From the NCBI GenBank assembly GCA_035253585.1, contig DATFBY010000006.1, positions 1-59,882 of the forward strand: DNA of 59,882 bases, written 5' to 3'. Source of the stretch: DATFBY01 sp035253585. Its GTDB lineage: Bacteria; Gemmatimonadota; Gemmatimonadetes; Gemmatimonadales; Gemmatimonadaceae. Of this stretch, positions 23,780 through 33,183 are shown in pieces; positions within the stretch are counted from its first letter, which is position 1; every line of letters begins with the position of its first letter. Position numbers and translations under genes: made by a program. The notes under the pieces were generated by a model. The model was given only the letters and a program-made list of their open reading frames with translations, had not been told where the DNA came from and made no database searches.

Positions 23780-25032
23780 GTCTTGAGCGGCTTCTTCTTC
23801 GCCGCCGGGAACAAGACGTTGTTCAGAATCAGTCGGTATCCCGGCGAGTTGGGGTGAAGGGAGAGATCGGTGGGAGGATTGCCGATGGAGTGCTGTGGAT
23901 CCTCGGGATCGTGCCCCCCGAGGAAGGTGTAGCTCCCCTTGCCGTAGTCGCCATGGATGTATTTCACCCACGGTGCGCCCGGCTCCTCGGCGAGAACGGT
24001 GACGCCCGGCTTGAGCGTCCGACGCGTGAAGCTCGTCGTCACACCGTAGTAGTCGGCGATCACCGAGCGATGATCCTGGGTCAGCATCGTGGCCACGGGA
24101 TCGAACTTGGCACTGAAGCTGAACAGTGTGAAGGTGCCGAGCGGTTGACGTCGCCCGGGAACGTTCACCTGGTGCCCGTCGATGTCGCTCATCGCGTTCA
24201 CGAACGGCGCCGTTTCCAGCTTGGCATCCTTCGCGGCGAATGCCCGCGACCAATCCATGCGCGCATCAGCGGCCGCATCCATCGGCGTCCCGTCGGCGAA
24301 CTGGCCCGCGATGTCGACGTCCTGCCCCGCGACCGCGAGCTCGAGCGTCTCCGTCGCGCCGCACATCGCGAAAAGGAATCCGCCATTCTCCACGTAGCGG
24401 CGAATGCGCTCGGCAACGGCCTTTTTCAGCGTCGGCACGTTGGGGAAGCCCAATCTCTGCGCGGCGGCCTCGTTCCACTGCACGAGCTCCACATACCAGG
24501 GCGCACCGCGAAACGAGATGTGGAACTTGTTGAACTGACCCGTGAAATCTTCGTGGTGGAGGTGGAGCCAGTCGTATTCGCTCAGCTTGCCGGTGATGAC
24601 TTCATCATCCCACACCGTCGTGAATTCGATCCCCGCATACTTGAGCGCGAGCGTCACTGCGTCGTCCCACGGGGGTGCCTGAGGCGGCGTGTAGACTGCG
24701 ATGCGCGGTGCCTTCTCCAGCGGTACCGATTCCATGTTCGCCGCCGCGATCTCGGAGCGGATCGCGGCCAGCGATGAGCCGTCGAGTGCTTGAACCGTAA
24801 CGCCGTCGAGTCCGGCGCGGCGTCGCATCTCCGGCGTGTCGGGCAGCAGGAACGATCCGCCGCGATAGTTCAGGAACCACTCGGCCTTGGCGCCGTCCTT
24901 GAGCGCGGTGTACGTCAGGCCGTAGGCCTTGAGGTGGTTCTGCTGCTCGTCGTCCATCGGGACGAGGAGGAACTGTGCATTGGCCAACGACGGGAGCAAC
25001 GTCAGCAGCGCGATGACGACCGCACGCCTCAC
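23776..25032 (-). CDS. Secreted GATase1-like protein (often labelled asparagine synthetase B)
   Basis: 418 residues with a Sec signal (MRRAVVIALLTLLPSLANAQ). A central region (APRIAVYTPPQAPPWDDAVTLALKYAGIEF...YDWLHLHHEDF...GGFLFAMCGATETLELA) resembles a class I glutamine amidotransferase-like fold, with Cys in AMCGATE at the nucleophile elbow. C-terminal motifs are YIHGDYGKGSYTFLGGHDPEDP and PNSPGYRLILNNVLFPA. Homologues are often auto-named asparagine synthetase B, but no Ntn glutaminase or synthetase domain is present. It overlaps the TPR gene upstream and the helicase downstream by four bases each. Function unknown. Confidence 0.8.
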   Translation of the reverse strand: MRRAVVIALLTLLPSLANAQFLLVPMDDEQQNHLKAYGLTYTALKDGAKAEWFLNYRGGSFLLPDTPEMRRRAGLDGVTVQALDGSSLAAIRSEIAAANMESVPLEKAPRIAVYTPPQAPPWDDAVTLALKYAGIEFTTVWDDEVITGKLSEYDWLHLHHEDFTGQFNKFHISFRGAPWYVELVQWNEAAAQRLGFPNVPTLKKAVAERIRRYVENGGFLFAMCGATETLELAVAGQDVDIAGQFADGTPMDAAADARMDWSRAFAAKDAKLETAPFVNAMSDIDGHQVNVPGRRQPLGTFTLFSFSAKFDPVATMLTQDHRSVIADYYGVTTSFTRRTLKPGVTVLAEEPGAPWVKYIHGDYGKGSYTFLGGHDPEDPQHSIGNPPTDLSLHPNSPGYRLILNNVLFPAAKKKPLKT

Positions 25033-26732
25033 GATGCCGGCACTCCCGCGCGGGCGAGCTCCAATTCACGCCGTGCCTGAGGCACCAGCGCACTCTGCGG
25101 ATACGTGAGGATGAGATGTTCGAGCTTTCCGATCGCTGCGGCGGCGTCTCCTGCGCGCCGCAATGCGCGCGCCCATTCGAGCACCGCCTCCGGGGCTTCG
25201 GGCGAGTCGGCGTGCGATTCGACGATCTGCCGCCAGAGCGCGACCGAGCGTGTCGCGTCACGCCGCGCCGCGTACAAGCGTGCGGCGCTCGCGAGCAGCA
25301 GCGGCGCCGCGTCAGGCACCGCGCGTGCTGCATCTTCGAAGGCCTGTGCCGATACCGCGCTGTCGCCACGGGCGAGCAGCAGAAATGCACGACCTGCCGC
25401 CGGTGCAGTCTCCTGCTTGGTGCGGCCGAGCAGGGCGAGTGCCGAAACCAGCTCGGGCGATGCATCGCTGGCCGGCTTGAGCGCTTTCCTCGCGGCGCGA
25501 AGGTCACCTTCGTACAGCGCGATCCAACCGGCCGCCTCGCTGGTGCGCGCGGCATCTCCGCCCTGTCCGATGAGCGCGCGCGCCTGCGCCATGTCCCCGG
25601 CGCGCACCCACGCCCAGGCGAGGAGCTGCGTGAGCCGCGCCTGCTGATCGGGATCGAGATGCTGTGCGAAGCGATCGAGGAGCGCGCGCGCTTCGGTCGG
25701 TTTGCCAAGCACGCTCAACGCGCGCATCTGGATCGGCAGAATCATTGTTGCGAACTGCGGCGGATCGAGTCGCTTCTCGGATTCGGCAGAGAGCGAGATT
25801 GCCGCGTTGGCGTCGCCGCCGCTGAGGGCCGCGCTCGCTGCACGCACGGCGAGATCTGGCGTAAAGCCGCGGCGCATCGCGGCAACGAGCGCATCGCGCG
25901 CCGGCAGCCACGCCTGCGATTCCTCGGCGCGCCGCGCGAAATCGAGCCACGATGCGACGCCGGCGCTGTCACCCGGAAGATCGCGCAGCGCGAACCAGCC
26001 ATCGCGAGGCGAGCCCCACGCCAGCTCGAGCGCGGCGAGAATTCGTCGCGCGGCTGGCTCGAGCGGAGGCATGAGCAGCGCGCGGCGGACCGCTGGTCGC
26101 GTCGCCGCCGGCGTCGGCATCAGCGAGAAGATCGCCGCTTGATCGAGATAGCCGTTGGTGGCCACAGCCGCGCGCCACGACGTCGCCGACTGCTCCCACA
26201 GTCCGGTCGCCGCGCGTAGCTGCGCCAGCTCGAACTCCAATCCGCGGCCGGTGCCGAGGTCCGCTTGGGCACGGCGGAGGATCGAGTCCGCCGCTTCGGT
26301 CTGCTGATCGTCGAGGAGCAGCTTGGCGTATTCCCGATAAGGCAACGTCTCGCGCGGCCAGTCGGTGCGCCACTTCTCGAACGTCGCGCGAGCCTTCGCC
26401 TGGTCGCCTAACGAGCGATAAGACCGCAGCAGCGCCGTGCGAAACGCGGGGACTCTCGGGTTGGCGGCGACCTGTGCCTCCAGCACCGGCACGATCGAGT
26501 CGGTCATGCCGAGCTGCGCATAGACGCGCTCCAGGCCGAGCACCACCGCCACGTTACCGGGATTGGCGCGCAGTGCTTCCTTGTACGCCCCCGCGGCCTC
26601 GCGATACTTCTCGGCCTGCTCGAGGTCCATCGCGCGCATGTACGCTTCGCCGGTCTGCGCGCCTGCGCGCGCCGGCGCGAGGAGTGTTACGACGAGCGCG
26701 ACGGCGCCGAGGCTAACGCTGCTGATCCGCAT
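25029..26732 (-). CDS. Secreted TPR-repeat protein
   Basis: 567 residues, signal peptide MRISSVSLGAVALVVTLLAPARAGAQ, then TPR-type helical repeats throughout (AMDLEQAEKYREAAGAYKEALRANPGNVAVVLGLERVYAQLG, LGDQAKARATFEKWRTDWP, GDAAAAIGKLEHLILTYPQSALVPQARRELE). The last pattern matches the TolA-binding/YbgF type of repeat. Its start overlaps the 3' end of the DUF4175 gene by 20 bp and its stop overlaps the GATase-like gene, so it is in a tightly coupled operon. It is probably a periplasmic scaffold. Confidence 0.85.
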   Translation of the reverse strand: MRISSVSLGAVALVVTLLAPARAGAQTGEAYMRAMDLEQAEKYREAAGAYKEALRANPGNVAVVLGLERVYAQLGMTDSIVPVLEAQVAANPRVPAFRTALLRSYRSLGDQAKARATFEKWRTDWPRETLPYREYAKLLLDDQQTEAADSILRRAQADLGTGRGLEFELAQLRAATGLWEQSATSWRAAVATNGYLDQAAIFSLMPTPAATRPAVRRALLMPPLEPAARRILAALELAWGSPRDGWFALRDLPGDSAGVASWLDFARRAEESQAWLPARDALVAAMRRGFTPDLAVRAASAALSGGDANAAISLSAESEKRLDPPQFATMILPIQMRALSVLGKPTEARALLDRFAQHLDPDQQARLTQLLAWAWVRAGDMAQARALIGQGGDAARTSEAAGWIALYEGDLRAARKALKPASDASPELVSALALLGRTKQETAPAAGRAFLLLARGDSAVSAQAFEDAARAVPDAAPLLLASAARLYAARRDATRSVALWRQIVESHADSPEAPEAVLEWARALRRAGDAAAAIGKLEHLILTYPQSALVPQARRELELARAGVPAS

Positions 26733-29700
26733 TGATGCGTTTGAAGTACTCCAGAACCGCGCGCCGTTCCTCGGCGGTCAGACCGCGCAGCTCGTTCCAG
26801 GTGGGCTCGCGGAAGCGGACGAGCGGACGACCGTTGGCATCGGTACCCGGCGTGAGAAGGGTCGCATCAGTTGCCGCACGCGATTCGCGCTCGCCTTTGT
26901 CATCGCGCTCATCCTTCTCTAGCGTGAGGCCCGCGTCGAGCAGGCGGCGGAAGAGCCGCTGCTGACGCTCGGCGATGCTCTGATCCATTCGTGCCCCCTC
27001 GAGCGCATCGGCGAGCTGCCGCATCTCGCGCGCGAGCTCTTGCGCGCGGCCGCCGCCGGCCTCGTCGCCCAATTCTCCGAGCTTGTCGGCGAGCTCGCGC
27101 TGACGCCGTCCTAGGGCGCGCATCTGCGCCGATGTGGCGGCGCCCGGCTGCTGACCCGGCGCCGGAACGAGTCCCATCGCCTGCGCGTTGATGGACCCCT
27201 GCTGTTTCGCCATCTCGCGCATTTGCGCGATCATCTCGGAGAAGCCTGAAGCCGATGCCGCATTCGCTGCGCGATCGCGATCCTTCACCAGCGCGGCCGC
27301 CGCGCGGTTGAGAGCCTGAGCCGCCTCCTGCATCGCTGACGTGGCATCGCTTGCGCCTCGCTGCGCTTCGGCAAGCTCCTGCGTCGCTTCCTGCACGCGG
27401 CGTCGCGCATCGCCGACGGCGCCTTGCGACTGCTGCGAGATGTGCGCGGACTTTCCGGCAGACTTCTGCAGCCGCTCACCGACCCGCTCCACACCCTGTT
27501 GTAGCGCACTCTGATCGCCGCGCATTGACTGCTGCTCTTCGCCGTTTCTCGCGCGATCGGCCAGCGATTCCTGCTCGCGCGCGAGCTGGAGCGTTTCCTG
27601 AATCGCGCGATCGAGCTCGCCGGTGAGCTCGTTCTTCCACTCCTGAATCTGCTGCTCGCGCGCTTCCTCCAGCGCTTGCGCCGCGGACTCCATCTGCTGC
27701 GCTCCTTCTCGCGCGGCCGATGCCGGTTGCTGCTGCGCGGACTGCTGCTCGGCTGACTGTTGAGCCGATTGCTGCTGCCCCGGACGCTGCTCGCCACGCT
27801 GCTGTTGTCCCGCGGCCTTCCGCATCGACTCGGCCGATTGCTGCGCTTTATCGGCCGCCGACTGCACCTTGTTCGTCCCGGCCTCGGCGCGCTCGCGCTT
27901 GAGCCGCTCCGAGAGCTGCTCCAATTCCTTTGAGAGCTGCTCGGAACGCTGCGACAGATCGCGCGCCGACGATGCGCTCGTCGAATCGCCACGCGATTGC
28001 GCGCGCGACATGGAATCGGCGACCTCCCGCTCGCGGTTCGCCAGCTCGCGGGCCTCGTCCTTCATCGTCTGCATCGCACCTTCGAGCGCGGCACGCTTCA
28101 ACATCTCCGCGCTGCGCTCGAGCTGCTCGCGTAGCCGCTGCTGTGCCTCGCTCAGATTCTGCAGCGCCTTCCGCATCTCGTCAGGCGATAGCTTCTGCGC
28201 CGAGCTCAGCACGTCGTCGAGCTGACGCTGGAGCTCCGGCGTCAGTGCGTCCTGCAAGAGCTGTTGTGCGTCACGAAGCTGCCGTTGGAGGGAGCTGTCG
28301 AGCGCGCCGGCAGCCTTCAGCTGTCGCTCCAACGCTTCGGCATCACGCTGCGCCTTCCTGACTTCTTCCTGAAGCTCCTTCTGTCGCTCGGCGAGCGCGC
28401 GCGCCTGCTCCGCCGATTCGAACGACGACGTGCGCTCGCCTCGCTCGGCGCGCTCGGCTTGCCTGTCTCGTGGCGCCGACTGCGCCTGCGTCTGACGATC
28501 GCTTCTCGAGCGTGCCGCCTCGCTGGTCCGTTGCGCCAGCTCGCGCTGAGCGCGCGCCGCGGCGGCGACGCGCGACGCAGTGGAGTCGGCCAAGGCGCGC
28601 GCGCTGTCGCGCTGCTCGCTGAGCGTCGGCACACGGAGCACCAGCTCGCGGCTCTCGGCCGTCTGGCGCCACGGAGAATTGTCGGTGGCGGCTACGATGA
28701 CGTGCAGCTCATCGCCCGGCTCCAGCCCACGCGGCGCGAGATCGAGGTCGACCGATTCGCTCCACTGCGCCGCGTTAGGCGACGCCAGCGACTGCGCGAT
28801 CTCCGGCATCGCGCTGCCATTCGCCATTCGGCGCCAGCTGCGCATGGCGATCGTGCTCACGCCGTGATCGTCGCTGGCCATGATCTGGAGAGTGGTGCGG
28901 GCGTCGGCCAACACCACGGTGTCGCGCGCCGGCGAGACTACTTCGATTCGCGGCGCGGAATCGGCCAGCACCTCGAGCTCGAGTGGAACCGGGACATCGG
29001 CGATCAACCCCTGCCGACCGACGGCCGACCAGCTCCACCGTCCACTCTCCGTGGCGGTGAGCTGGCCGGCGAAGCCATGGCCCGAAGCAGTGAGGCGCAG
29101 CGTGTCGGTTCCCTTCACCAGGCCGACGGTCGCCAGCTCCGTCGATGCGCGGCCGCGGATGCTCAACAACGTCCCGCGCGGCACGCGGGCGGGCTCGCCT
29201 AACGCGATCGGCTCTGCGGGGCGCTCGAGGTATGCGGGATACGTCGCGCGAATGGCGACGTCGCCGACGAACGGGCGGTCGGTCACGCGCACCACCACCG
29301 TGTCACTCGTTAGGCGGCCGTCATCGGCGACCAGCACCACATCGGCGTCCACAGGCCCAAGCACGGTGGTCGCCGCTCCGCCGTCGACCGGTAATTCCTG
29401 CGTGCTCCACGGTGCGCCCGTGGTGCGTTGATGCAGCGTCAGGCGCTTTCGCTCGGGGGCTACGACCCGGAGCTTGAGCTTCTCTCCGCGGAGGATCACC
29501 GAGGGCGCGCCCTCGATGCGGAGCGGCGGGAGGAGCTCGCCGGTCCAGGCTTTCACCGGATGGCGAACGGCGCGCCATCCGTCAGGCGCCATGGTGCGGG
29601 CGGCACCGAGCTGCGCCAGCGCGAGAAGCGCGAGCCCCGCGGCAAGCGCGCCGAACCGCAGGGACCGCCGACGTGTAACCGGAGCGAGCGATGCTCCGAG

Positions 29701-30075
29701 CGAGTCGAGGCGCTTGGCCATCTGCTCCGAGGCGCGACGACCCAGCGCGCCGCTGGCTCCGACCTCGAGTGCGGCCCGCACCGATCCGTCCCGGAGCTCC
29801 CGCTCTTTCTCTATCGCCGCGGCGACCGCGTGACTCGACGTGTCGCGGGCGAGCGCGCGACGGGTCCACCACATCGCTACCGCCACGGCGACCAGAACCA
29901 ATCCCCACGCCGTGAGCGGTGCCGCCGGACGTGTGATCCATCGCGCATCGCGGAGCGCCAGGCTGAACAGACCCAGCAGCAGCGCCGCGATCGCCAACGA
30001 CCACGCCAGCGCGCGTGCGATCAAGAGCGCGCCAAGGCGGCGGCGTTCACGTCCGACGAGCTGGGTAACTGTCAT
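26713..30075 (-). CDS. DUF4175-type large membrane protein with long coiled coil
   Basis: 1120 residues. Two N-terminal membrane helices (about 17-40 and 54-70) and a third near 140-160 precede an extracytoplasmic beta-rich region of Ig-like strands (DVAIRATYPAYLERPAEPIALGEPARVPRGTLLSIRG; DDHGVSTIAMRSWRR). From about residue 480 to 1080 it is a long Gln/Glu/Arg/Ala-rich coiled coil, including low-complexity QQ/SAQQSAEQQ stretches. The end reads RPLVRFREPTWNELRGLTAEERRAVLEYFKRIN. DUF4175 genes commonly sit with DUF4159, BatA and MoxR genes; here only DUF4159 is present. Envelope role likely, mechanism unknown. Confidence 0.82.
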   Translation of the reverse strand: MTVTQLVGRERRRLGALLIARALAWSLAIAALLLGLFSLALRDARWITRPAAPLTAWGLVLVAVAVAMWWTRRALARDTSSHAVAAAIEKERELRDGSVRAALEVGASGALGRRASEQMAKRLDSLGASLAPVTRRRSLRFGALAAGLALLALAQLGAARTMAPDGWRAVRHPVKAWTGELLPPLRIEGAPSVILRGEKLKLRVVAPERKRLTLHQRTTGAPWSTQELPVDGGAATTVLGPVDADVVLVADDGRLTSDTVVVRVTDRPFVGDVAIRATYPAYLERPAEPIALGEPARVPRGTLLSIRGRASTELATVGLVKGTDTLRLTASGHGFAGQLTATESGRWSWSAVGRQGLIADVPVPLELEVLADSAPRIEVVSPARDTVVLADARTTLQIMASDDHGVSTIAMRSWRRMANGSAMPEIAQSLASPNAAQWSESVDLDLAPRGLEPGDELHVIVAATDNSPWRQTAESRELVLRVPTLSEQRDSARALADSTASRVAAAARAQRELAQRTSEAARSRSDRQTQAQSAPRDRQAERAERGERTSSFESAEQARALAERQKELQEEVRKAQRDAEALERQLKAAGALDSSLQRQLRDAQQLLQDALTPELQRQLDDVLSSAQKLSPDEMRKALQNLSEAQQRLREQLERSAEMLKRAALEGAMQTMKDEARELANREREVADSMSRAQSRGDSTSASSARDLSQRSEQLSKELEQLSERLKRERAEAGTNKVQSAADKAQQSAESMRKAAGQQQRGEQRPGQQQSAQQSAEQQSAQQQPASAAREGAQQMESAAQALEEAREQQIQEWKNELTGELDRAIQETLQLAREQESLADRARNGEEQQSMRGDQSALQQGVERVGERLQKSAGKSAHISQQSQGAVGDARRRVQEATQELAEAQRGASDATSAMQEAAQALNRAAAALVKDRDRAANAASASGFSEMIAQMREMAKQQGSINAQAMGLVPAPGQQPGAATSAQMRALGRRQRELADKLGELGDEAGGGRAQELAREMRQLADALEGARMDQSIAERQQRLFRRLLDAGLTLEKDERDDKGERESRAATDATLLTPGTDANGRPLVRFREPTWNELRGLTAEERRAVLEYFKRINADQQR

Positions 30076-30079
30076 ACGG

Positions 30080-30775
30080 TCAGGGGATGGGTCGGCTGGT
30101 GACCGCGTACACGAACAGATTCACACCCATGCGTAGCGCGGCCTCGTGCAGCTCGGGAGGGTCCTTATGGACGTCCGGGTCCTCCCAGCCGTCGCCGAGG
30201 TCGCTCTGATAATCATAAAACACCGCAAGCCGATCGCCGAGGAAAATCCCGAGACCCTGCGCGGGCTTGCCGTCGTGCTCGTGGATCTTCGGGAGGCCCC
30301 GCGGGAACTCGTACACGATGTGGTAGATCGGATGCACGAGCGGCACGTCGACCAGGGGCCGCTCCGGAAAGACGCGCGCAATCTCGCGGCGGAAACTGGT
30401 GTCCATGCCGTAGTTGTCGCTCACGTGCAGAAACCCGCCGCGTGCCAGGTACTCACGGAGGCGCGTAACCTCCTGTTCCGTGAATCGAATGTTGCCGTGT
30501 CCGGTGACATGGATGAACGGGTAGTCCCATACCCGATCGTCCATCAGCGTGATGCGTGCCTCCGATCGCTCGACACGGAGCGATGTGCGCTGCGCGATGG
30601 CGGCCAGAAGGTTCGGAATGCTCGAGGGGTTCGCGTACCAGTCGCCGCCGCCATCATACTGTAGTCTTGCCACCGTCATTCGCGCCTGTGCGGGGAGCGA
30701 TGCGACTATGACGGGGACGAGCAGCACCGCCGCGAAGACGACAGGAAGTCGCCGAATGAACGACGCTCGAGTCAT
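30080..30775 (-). CDS. DUF4159 secreted protein
   Basis: 231 residues from ATG 30775 (MTRASFIRRLPVVFAAVLLVPVIVASLPAQA, signal peptide). Body: VARLQYDGGGDWYANPSSIPNLLAAI, DDRVWDYPFIHVTGHGNIRFTEQEVTRLREYLARGGFLHVSDNYG, YHIVYEFPRGLPKIHEHDGKPAQGLGIFLGDRLAVFYDYQSDLGDGWE, the usual DUF4159 layout with a GATase-like core. It sits 4 bp upstream of the DUF4175 gene and 7 bp downstream of rsmI. The family is tied to aerotolerance-type (Bat/MoxR) loci by gene neighbourhood; the biochemical role is not known. Confidence 0.86.
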   Translation of the reverse strand: MTRASFIRRLPVVFAAVLLVPVIVASLPAQARMTVARLQYDGGGDWYANPSSIPNLLAAIAQRTSLRVERSEARITLMDDRVWDYPFIHVTGHGNIRFTEQEVTRLREYLARGGFLHVSDNYGMDTSFRREIARVFPERPLVDVPLVHPIYHIVYEFPRGLPKIHEHDGKPAQGLGIFLGDRLAVFYDYQSDLGDGWEDPDVHKDPPELHEAALRMGVNLFVYAVTSRPIP

Positions 30776-30782
30776 TGCCCGA

Positions 30783-31619
30783 TTAAACTTGCTCCGGCTC
30801 CGCTTCATGAGCCAAACGGTAGGCGAGATTGCGCGGCGCACCGAGCTCCTCGACGAGGACGCGAGCGGTGTCCCGCGCCGAGTGACCGGACCCCCGCAGT
30901 GAGCGCGCCCGCTCTCGGAGTGACGATTCATCGACCGCCGTCGGTTCAGCACCACTGATCACGAGCACGACCTCCCCGCGCGCGGGCGTATCCGCGTAAT
31001 ACCGCGCCAGCGACTCCACCGTTCCGCGTTTCAATTCCTCGAATTGCTTCGTCAGCTCCCGGGCGACGACCGCCTGACGTGTGCCCATGCCGAGCTCGAC
31101 GAGCTCGGCCAGCGTGTCCGCTACGCGGTTAGGCGCCTCATAGAGGACCGCCGTGTGTTCCAGCGCCTGCAGCGCGAGTAACGCGTTTTTTCGCTCGCGT
31201 CCCTTTCGTGCGAGAAATCCGAAGAAGGTGAAGCGATCGGTGTCGAGGCCGGACGCGACGAGCGCCGCAAGGAGCGCCGACGCGCCGGGGATCGGCACGA
31301 CATCGACGCCGGCATCCAGCGCGCCCCGCACCAGTCGCGCACCGGGATCGGAGAGCAGCGGCGTCCCGGCGTCGGTGATGAGGGCGATCGACTCTCCTGC
31401 CGACAGTCTGCCGACCAGCTTCGGTGTCGCACGCGCCTCGTTGTGCTCGTGATGCGCCTCGACTGGCGTCGCGATCTGGTATCGATCGAGGAGCGCGCGC
31501 GAGTGTCGCGTGTCTTCTGCCACGATCAGCGCCACCGATCGCAAGATGTCGACGGCGCGAAAGGTGATATCGCCCAGGTTTCCGATTGGGGTGGAGACGA
31601 GGTAGAGGGTGCCGGGCAT
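30783..31619 (-). CDS. rsmI: 16S rRNA (cytidine-1402-2'-O)-methyltransferase
   Basis: SAM-dependent methyltransferase of the tetrapyrrole-methylase fold that 2'-O-methylates C1402 in the 30S decoding centre. It has 278 residues from ATG 31619, giving the canonical MPGTLYLVSTPIGNLGDITFRAVDIL. Further motifs: AEDTRHSRALLDRY, ALITDAGTPLLSDPG, PIPGASALLAALVASGL and FFGFLARKGRERK. The upstream extension of the frame runs into the heptamer hairpin and is rejected. It is the first gene of the run down to the helicase. Confidence 0.95.
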   Translation of the reverse strand: MPGTLYLVSTPIGNLGDITFRAVDILRSVALIVAEDTRHSRALLDRYQIATPVEAHHEHNEARATPKLVGRLSAGESIALITDAGTPLLSDPGARLVRGALDAGVDVVPIPGASALLAALVASGLDTDRFTFFGFLARKGRERKNALLALQALEHTAVLYEAPNRVADTLAELVELGMGTRQAVVARELTKQFEELKRGTVESLARYYADTPARGEVVLVISGAEPTAVDESSLRERARSLRGSGHSARDTARVLVEELGAPRNLAYRLAHEAEPEQV

Positions 31620-31642
31620 GAGCCGAATGTAGAAGCGAGAAA

Positions 31643-31702
31643 CGGGAAGCGGGAAGCGCCAGCACACCGAATGGCTCAGTGGCTGGCGCTTCCCGCTTCC
31701 CG
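31643..31702 (-). repeat. Inverted heptamer array GGGAAGC, 21-bp stem
   Basis: Arm 31643-31663 and arm 31682-31702 are perfect complements (21 bp, loop 18). Located between trxA and rsmI, which point the same way. Confidence 0.82.
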
Positions 31703-31704
31703 CA

Positions 31705-31720
31705 GGCCGCTTTTGCGGCC
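31705..31720 (-). terminator. Small hairpin after trxA
   Basis: GGCCGC-TTTT-GCGGCC, 6-bp perfect stem, directly after the trxA stop on its strand. It has no following U-tract. It abuts the heptamer hairpin, so the two may act together. Confidence 0.4.
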
Positions 31721-31733
31721 GCTTCCCACGCCG

Positions 31734-32063
31734 CTACGCGGCGCTATGCTCCTGAAACTTCGACTCCAACTTCGCCTTCGGTACCGCGCCGATGACGGTG
31801 TCGACCAACCGGCCGTTCTTGAAGAACAGAATCGTCGGGATCGACCGGACGTTGAAGCGCATGGCCGTCCGCTGATTCGCGTCGACATCGAGCTTCGCCA
31901 CCTTCGCCTTCCCCGCGTACTCCGACGCCAGCTGCTCGAGGATCGGCGCGACCATGCGACATGGTCCGCACCACGTCGCCCAGAAATCGACGACGGCCAA
32001 TCCATCGTGCTTCTCGATCTCGGTCTCGAAGCTGACGTCCGTCACCGCGAGTGCATTCGACAT
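31734..32063 (-). CDS. trxA: Thioredoxin
   Basis: 109 residues. Active site WCGPC (W31-C35) in VVDFWATWCGPCRMVAPILEQLA, cis-Pro motif SIPTILFF, typical C-terminal helix. Start preceded on its strand by GGAGGTTA. Cytoplasmic disulfide reductase for general redox. It is divergent from mce across a 110-bp gap that must hold both promoters; none is obvious by eye. Confidence 0.96.
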   Translation of the reverse strand: MSNALAVTDVSFETEIEKHDGLAVVDFWATWCGPCRMVAPILEQLASEYAGKAKVAKLDVDANQRTAMRFNVRSIPTILFFKNGRLVDTVIGAVPKAKLESKFQEHSAA

Positions 32064-32173
32064 CTCGTAACCTCCAATGCGCAGGCCTTCGTCGGCCCCG
32101 CTTCCATCATTAAGTTTCCAGCGCCCTTCGCTTCCGCGGATGATCCACGGTTATCGAGCGACTATCAAGTCAC

Positions 32174-32590
32174 ATGCCCAGCGAGTCTCGTCGACCCTCC
32201 CCACCGCGCATCGCACACATTGGCATCGCCGTTCGGACGCTCGACGAGCTCCGTCCGTTGTATCGGGACGTGCTCGGTCTCCCCGAAATCGACCTCGACA
32301 ATTCCGACGGTGCCGCGATCGCCGGCTTTCGAGCGGGCGACTCCCTCGTCGAGCTGCTCGAATCTCGCGAAGCCGGATCCCCGATCGACCGTTTCGTGCA
32401 GCGACGCGGCCCGGGCATCCATCACATCTGCTTCTTCGTAGACGACCTCTCGGAAGCGCTCGATCGCTGCCGCGCCGCAGGCATCCGTCTCATTGACGAG
32501 ACGCCGCGCATCGGCGCCGAAGGAAAGCCTATTGCCTTCCTGCATCCGGCGTCCACGGGCGGCGTCTTGATCGAGCTCTCTGAAGAGTAA
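32174..32590 (+). CDS. mce: Methylmalonyl-CoA epimerase
   Basis: 138 residues, glyoxalase/VOC fold. IAHIGIAVRTLDELRPLYRDVLGLPE supplies the first metal-binding His, GIHHICFFVDDLSEAL the second, and a C-terminal Glu in VLIELSEE the third. It interconverts the (S)- and (R)-methylmalonyl-CoA epimers in propionate metabolism; no mutase lies in the window. No Shine-Dalgarno sequence precedes ATG 32174, so it may be leaderless. Other VOC enzymes are possible, but length and motifs fit Mce. Confidence 0.86.
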   Translation: MPSESRRPSPPRIAHIGIAVRTLDELRPLYRDVLGLPEIDLDNSDGAAIAGFRAGDSLVELLESREAGSPIDRFVQRRGPGIHHICFFVDDLSEALDRCRAAGIRLIDETPRIGAEGKPIAFLHPASTGGVLIELSEE

Positions 32591-32646
32591 ATGCGCGAGA
32601 GCGCGGATTGGTTCCTGAATTAGCCTCGCGGCGAGCGCGTCGGCGA

Positions 32647-33129
32647 TCAGCCCTGCGGCGGAGGTGGCTGCCGGCAGAGATCCTTCACCGGATCCATCTC
32701 GGCATTCTCCACGAACCAGCGGTTGGATGGACCGCGCACCGTGTAAAAGCTCGTCTCCCGCGTCATGTTCCCCTTGGTGAGGGCGACGTGGAACGTGTGG
32801 CCGCGATCGGTCCTCGAGTCATTGGTCACGCGATACTTGTCATGACTGAAGTAGCACTGCATGACGAGAATGCGCTTCTCCAGCTCCTGACGCGGAATCT
32901 GCTCGCGCGCGGCGCCTTTGGTCGTCCCCCATACCTGCGACATCGCCTGGACGTCCTGCGACTTCACGGCATCGAGGAACTGCTCGAGCGCGGCACGAGG
33001 CGTCGTCGTACCTACCATTCCGGCGGGTGTAGCCGGAGTCGCAACCGAGCCGGTAGACGTCGTAGTCGCCTGCGAGCAGGCCGCCAAGGTCAGCGGAACG
33101 ATCGCGGCGAAAGCAAAAATTCTCTTCAC
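32647..33129 (-). CDS. Putative lipoprotein
   Basis: 160 residues from GTG 33129, chosen because CGGAGAA precedes it and it opens a lipoprotein signal (VKRIFAFAAIVPLTLAAC, lipobox LAAC). A Thr/Ala/Pro-rich linker is followed by one NTF2-like-looking domain: TPRAALEQFLDAVKSQDVQAMSQVWGTTKG, then beta strands ending SNRWFVENAEMDPVKDLC. Function unknown. Divergent from pdxJ. Confidence 0.78.
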   Translation of the reverse strand: MKRIFAFAAIVPLTLAACSQATTTSTGSVATPATPAGMVGTTTPRAALEQFLDAVKSQDVQAMSQVWGTTKGAAREQIPRQELEKRILVMQCYFSHDKYRVTNDSRTDRGHTFHVALTKGNMTRETSFYTVRGPSNRWFVENAEMDPVKDLCRQPPPPQG

Positions 33130-33183
33130 GTAGTTCTCCGGTCGGAGCGGGTGCGGACGGTGCGAACCTAACTTCGGGCCAAC

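Noticed and set aside
23776..25032. Asparagine synthetase B annotation
   Set aside because: No N-terminal Cys glutaminase and no ATP-pyrophosphatase synthetase motif; the protein has a signal peptide and only a GATase1-like core.
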